Shown here: positions 59,666 to 64,000 of the stretch, piece by piece
How positions within the stretch are numbered: the stretch's first letter is position 1
How the letters are laid out: the number at the start of each line of letters is the position of its first letter
Source of the DNA: Leucogyrophana mollusca
Lineage: Eukaryota; Basidiomycota; Agaricomycetes; Boletales
Length of the DNA: 64,000 nucleotides
Reading direction: 5' to 3'
Assembly: GCA_021014945.1 (NCBI GenBank)
Contig: MU266373.1
Coordinates: 6,002 to 70,001 of the forward strand
The notes under the pieces: model-generated
What the model was told of the DNA's origin: nothing
What the model saw: only the letters and a program-made list of their open reading frames with translations
The model's database searches: none
Translations under genes and position numbers: made by a program

Positions 59666-60616
59666 TCAGCTTTTATCCTCTACGATGTCCTTGACATCCT
59701 TCTCTGCAACCTTAACAACGTCCTTCGCCTCCTCCTTCACCTCCCGCGCCCAGCCCATAACCTCCCTCAGCTTCAGCCCTGTGCCCTCCTCCACTTTATG
59801 TACCATCCCCTCCACCCCGCGCCCAAGCGACTCCCGACCCCCAGCCGCGCCTTCTTTCGCGCGCTCCCACGCCATACGCGAGTGCGCGACCCCGATGCGG
59901 CGCTTCTCCCCGAACGTGGGCACGTACCTGTCCTCGAGTTCCTCCGCGTACGCGCCGACGTTGGCTGCTGTCCTCGGGAGGAACTGGGCGAAGGAGAGGA
60001 GGAGGAGGGTCGGCGGGAGGAGGAAGCGCGTGGGGAGGCCGCGGGAACGACTGAGGATGGAGGCCGTTAGGGTCGATACACCGACGTAGAGGATCCCCGG
60101 GGTGAGAGGCTCGGTCGGGTCGCGGAAGGATTTAATGCGGGCTGGACCCCAATGGCGAGAGCGTCATGAATAAATTAAATTGCCGTTGGGAAGCGTGAGG
60201 TGCGACACTCACATTCGACTGCTTCCTCGACACCGATCCACCGATCCACTACGCCTTGTACACGGGCGTGCGCGCTGTCAAAAACGCTCCTGACCTCCCT
60301 CCGGACCTCACCGATGCGTGTTTCGAGCGTGGAAGGTGTGGAGAGGAGGACAATTTCGGGTGTTGGGGTGGGGTAGATGGGGAGCTGGTGGGCGTTGGAA
60401 AGTTTTCATGGTGAGGTCAATGTGAGACGGTCAGCTTGAAGGAACCGGATGCTGATATATACGGCGAATGGCCGGGACACTCACCTTTTCTCGAGTCTCG
60501 TGGACAGCCGCACCGACGGCGGCGGCGGACAGAGCTGTCCTACGGAGCTGTTAAATAATGTTATGAGCTGCCTTTTCGGTATGGTAAGATGTACTTACAG
60601 CTTGTATTCGGAACAT
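59666..60616 (-). CDS. MICOS subunit MIC26/MIC27-like (ApoO family)
   Basis: Inner-membrane protein of the MICOS complex that shapes cristae junctions. Exon 1 encodes MFRIQA, then LRRTALSAAAVGAAVHETRE, then LPIYPTPTPEIVLLSTPSTL, a basic/coiled segment (EVRREVRSVFDSAHARVQGV), DRWIGVEEAVE, and after an intron near 60140-60210 IKSFRDPTEPLTPGILYVGV with a hydrophobic pair around TASILSR and FLLPPTLLLLSFAQF. The C-terminal part has EELEDRYVPTFGEKRRIGVA and an amphipathic tail ending VKDIVEDKS at 59666. Two hydrophobic segments and the PTP-E-x-x-L-STP start fit fungal ApoO-like proteins. About four exons; joins are in frame. Confidence 0.7.
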
Positions 60617-61544
60617 TATAGAGGGAGGTGAGGTCTGTGGGCAGCGTTGATGCCGGAGACAAATTCGGGATTATTCGAAGGGCAAGACCGTGGGAGTTAA
60701 TAACTAAATTAGGCCATCTGTCGATCATCCCGAGTCTCTCTCTCCGAGTCCCATCGTCTGGCTTAGTCGACCATGATCACGGTGACGAGGATGCGACACA
60801 GGAAATGCGCTCTGTTCTTGTCACGGTGGTTAGCTGCAACAACAGTCAAGTATGTACAATTTATGTGACTTCAGAGCAGCCTTGCGTCGACAATTTCGAA
60901 GTTAAGGCAAGAGCGAGGTGACAACTTACAAGAACAGATCGCTGCAGATGGGCTATCATATATCAGCCGCAAGGGACACGGCATACCTTGTGTTTTTCAC
61001 CCAACTGAATACTAACTTCATGACGCTAACAGCCCCCGCTCGTGAAACGGACGTTCAACTCGGGCTCGTTCCATCACTAAAACTTGGGCAGTGGGCGGTC
61101 AACCGCCTTCCTACGGTTGTTGCCAAGCGTGCAATACATTATATCGGAATGCTTTGCCATACCCACCTAAACTGTCTCGCGTGCCTTTTGAAGCCACCAA
61201 AACCCCAATAAGAGCCAAACTGGTTGTTGGGTTATACCAGACTTCTGAGGTACTGTGCATCTGGAGCCTCCAAGTCGTAGAATGGGTGGGGGCGACACCC
61301 ACCAAACACCTAGGAAGTGAAAGTACCAATGTGTAGGGTTGGCGGTGAGCTATACCAGTAATTTCTAAGGAGTGTGTGGATTACAACACGTGTGAGAGTT
61401 AAAAGTAATGAGAGTCTAAAGGAGGGTCAATGTCGAAAAATCTATGACGAAGTTGATACTTCACGGGCGGGCTGGAGAGGCCACAGTCAGCGCGAGAGGT
61501 CGATCAGATGAAAACTTTCCCACGAACCGAGCTGTTCCTTTCTG
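60617..61544. other. Intergenic, no supported gene
   Basis: Plus-strand frames at 60628-60921 and 60918-61211 have no motif. I see no repeat or RNA gene. Confidence 0.3.
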
Positions 61545-62280
61545 TAAAACCAGAAGTACCCAAGCACAATGATGAGCTGTCAGATGAGTGCGATCCAAAA
61601 TGGTGCCGATGCCATCGGGCTACCTGTGGTGAGAACTGTGCGTGAGTGAAAACGGTCTACGATGGAACGTAAAACTAAACTTGCCTTTCAGGCCGTTAGA
61701 GAAGTCCCACATCCCGACGTCCGGGAACACGCTTGTTGGTCCAATTCGGTTGGGCGCGGTAGCGCGAGCGACCATTACACAGATCGATCCGATGACCTGA
61801 GCGAGCGCGAGAGTCGCGCACACATGCGGCCTAGATAGTGTCTGTCAATTGCTCATCAGTACACGCCCGCGCACGTTTCGACCTAAGGCGTGGAACTCAC
61901 CTGAGGCAGCATCATTCCTAGGCCGACGCCTTGAATGGAATCTACGACTTTAACCGGGCAGTTTCAGTGATAGGGTCGGTACTGGTGTTATGTATGGGAT
62001 TCACTTAATGTTTGACTCATCAGTGCCCTCACAGATTTACGTGTGTCATTGCCTCCATTCAGTGCGGTCGTTATCCGTCTTCCCGAATTCGCGGTGTTGA
62101 CGCAGTGGCGAAAGGAATGCCGTTTCCACGAACCTTCGTCCAGGACAAGATGCCAACCCAAAGGAGCCAGCAAAGCTGCGAAGGCAAGCAATGCGTCTCA
62201 GACTCGGTTCGTATTTAGAAACCACCGAAAGACGTGGCCCCGCCGCCAAAGCCACCAATAGAGCAATGGCTATCCCCCGC
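61545..62280 (-). pseudogene. Possible membrane-protein remnant
   Basis: On the minus strand, hydrophobic exon-like pieces occur in order: FAALLAPLGWHLVLDEG (about 62135-62190), VDSIQGVGLGMMLPQ (about 61915-61960), ATLALAQVIGSICVMVARAT with IGPTSVFPDVGMWDFSNGL (about 61690-61815), and MASAPFWIALI-stop-QLIIVLGYFWFYRKEQL (about 61530-61615). The in-frame stop inside the last helix, plus unclear joins, suggest decay. The family is unrecognised. It could also be a real gene whose introns I misplace. Confidence 0.3.
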
Positions 62281-62890
62281 GCAGAACAATATACACCACG
62301 AGGTAAGGCTATCGATGGAGTTGACTTGAGGTTCGGCGTACGGCTGAGGGCCTGTGGGTGTACTGGCCTGGATGAAATTCGCATCCGAGCGTTTTTTTTG
62401 TAGCTACAATAAGACAAAGTAAGACACCGAGGAACGCTCCAAGTCAGACCCGACAATCCATCATCCGGATTCCGCACCTCCGTTTCTGTGGGCTTCAAAT
62501 CCATGTTCCAACGAGCAAGCTTCGCCAAAGGTGGAGTGTTTTGACCAAAGCTCGAGAGAGATGTAAAAGTTTTCGATCCACAAAGGCGACTCAGACTTTG
62601 CTCGGGCTCAGCGGCAAGAGTGCTGGAAGAGTGCAGTAATTGAACTTGCAAAAACGATAGTCATTTCTTCTTCTGATGTCGTGGACTGACTTCAGGTTGT
62701 TCAGTGCGTTTGCGTATCTGACAACCGCGACGATCCAAGTAGGTGGTAACAACCTGAGGTACCGGCAGTATTAATTAATAGCATGCTTATGCCACCCAAC
62801 AGGCGCCAGAGAACGAAAGATAGGCTAAGACAGGCCGCATGTGAGATTAATCCTTGCTTTCTTTCGAGCTGGCTTGTGCAGCGAGAAGCC
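62281..62890. other. Intergenic, 5' flank of the ABCC gene
   Basis: A 201-codon minus-strand frame (62046-62651) spans this region and the remnant; it lacks motifs. The in-frame ATG at 62783 upstream of the ABCC gene is probably not the real start. Confidence 0.3.
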
Positions 62891-64000
62891 ATGAAGGGCA
62901 TCCCTCTCTGCGAATCCAGCAATCTTTTCGATTTCACAGACTCATGCATGCGGGCTTCCTGGGGAGCCATAGTCCCAACAGCGTTCGTCATCTCCCTCAT
63001 TGTCTTCCCTATCTCGATACCCGGGTTCCCTCGAGCAGTCATTACGTCTGCGCGAGCCTTGTTCACGACGTATCTAACTCTTCCGGAAGCTGAGGCTTTG
63101 ACGGCAACCGATAACGACGACGGCCTTCCCAAAGTCTCTAGTCAGGCCATCCCCCTCTGGCGCACTGTCATCTTCTCCTTCGTTGGTCTTGCTCAAGCGC
63201 TCGCCTGGCTGGCAACTGGCGCCTATGTCCTAACAACCAACGCCCTATATGCCCAGTCTGGCATCTATCACATACTCACCTCATTAACTTGGGTATACGC
63301 GGCCATCAGGCCCGTATTTTGGGCGAAAGCGACGGCTTACGCCGATCTGTTCTCGCTGTATCTTATTCACTTGACCTCGGGGATTTCACTTCTTGGAGGT
63401 GCTGTGTACGAGCACAAAGTATACGGTGGACCTTTGCCGACATTGACTTTGGTGGCACTTGTACTCAACTTGGTCGCTGTGCTCGTACTTTTAAGTACCG
63501 TGGTAACGATGCCCTGTCAGCTGCCCAGTGAGCGCGTCAAGAAAGAAGACATTGTACTCATTTCTCTCGATATCCGCGCGGATATTGGCTCATGGGAAGC
63601 ACTATAGGGTCTTTCCGTTTCGCCAGAAGATTACACTACGATATGGGGCTGGATAACTTTCTCTTGGGTATACCCCCTTATCAGACGTGTAAATGCTTCT
63701 ATCATGTCTATTTTGGCCCCGCCTGATAGGTTGCACCAGGGGACATCGATGACTATGAACGAAGAAGACGTGTGGAACCTTAGCCCGACCATGCAGTCGC
63801 GGCCAGTATTCACCAAGTTCAGCACTATCTCGTAAGTGCGTTTGGTTGATTCATGCCGGTTATTTCTAACCTTTCAATGTTACTTGCCCAAGCCGTCCAT
63901 CCCTTTTCCGGCGTCTCTTGGCTGCTAATTCGCTTGATCTTATGTGGGGGGCGTCTCTCTAGCATGCACAGTGCCATGTGCTGATGCCAAAGCAGACTGG
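62891..64000 (+). CDS. ABCC/MRP-type ABC transporter, N-terminal part
   Basis: The gene runs off the right edge. From the ATG at 62891 the protein begins MKGIPLCESSNLFDFTDSCM, then alternating hydrophobic helices (WGAIVPTAFVISLIVFPISI; TVIFSFVGLAQALAWLATGA; IYHILTSLTWVYAAIRPVFW; LTLVALVLNLVAVLVLLSTV), the extra TMD0 of full-length MRP transporters. An intron at about 63557-63607 leads to LSVSPEDYTTIWGWITFSWV followed by YPLIRR, and LSPTMQSRPVFTKF before another intron at 63832. ABCC proteins export conjugates and drugs or load vacuoles, using ATP. The nucleotide-binding domains are outside the window, so activity cannot be judged. Confidence 0.8.

Noticed and set aside
1..64000. CRISPR arrays, bacterial operons, integrases or attachment sites
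   Set aside because: No spaced direct repeats of that type; the dense spliceosomal introns show eukaryotic nuclear DNA. I also saw no confident tRNA or rRNA gene, though tRNA detection by eye is weak.

Overview
The window is nuclear DNA of a filamentous basidiomycete, most likely an Agaricomycete. Genes are cut by many 40-65 bp GT-AG introns. Gene content is typical of mushroom-forming fungi: a HET-domain protein, CYP63-like P450s, F-box proteins, a MARVEL protein, a GH27 alpha-galactosidase and a UstYa-like protein. I spliced genes by eye from frame continuity, intron consensus and family conservation. No searches were run.

Layout. 0-5 kb: the tail of an unassigned gene, a decayed F-box gene and a MARVEL-type membrane protein. 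5.5-11.2 kb: two divergent CYP63-like P450 genes facing away from a ~460 bp shared promoter region. 11.5-14 kb: a broken APH-type kinase-like gene and an unassigned multipass protein. 15-19.2 kb: the most striking locus, a HET domain fused to nine tandem SH3 domains in 20 exons. 19.9-25.5 kb: TFIIIC subunit Tfc4/Sfc4 and an unassigned membrane protein. 25.5-29.3 kb is gene-poor. 29-46.8 kb: housekeeping genes (malic enzyme, GH27, a PHD-SNF2 remodeller, DML1/misato) plus one small orphan gene. 47-48.5 kb: an intact F-box/LRR gene. 50-58 kb: an accessory segment with two paralogous Kex2-type secreted peptide precursors, a 3-ketodihydrosphingosine reductase, a UstYa/DUF3328 gene divergent from one of the precursors, and a foldback MITE with a TTA target duplication. 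58.6-60.6 kb: mitochondrial genes (bL31m, MIC26/27-like). The window ends inside an ABCC transporter.

How genes may work together. Most housekeeping genes are simply neighbours. Two associations deserve attention. The HET-SH3 gene has the form of an allorecognition or cell-death receptor: a HET effector followed by internally duplicated repeats, but with SH3 modules in place of the usual NACHT/WD40/ANK/TPR parts. The UstYa-like gene sits head-to-head with a signal peptide-KR-core precursor, which resembles the minimal logic of dikaritin-type RiPP pathways. Both functional readings are inferences; the gene structures are read directly from the sequence.
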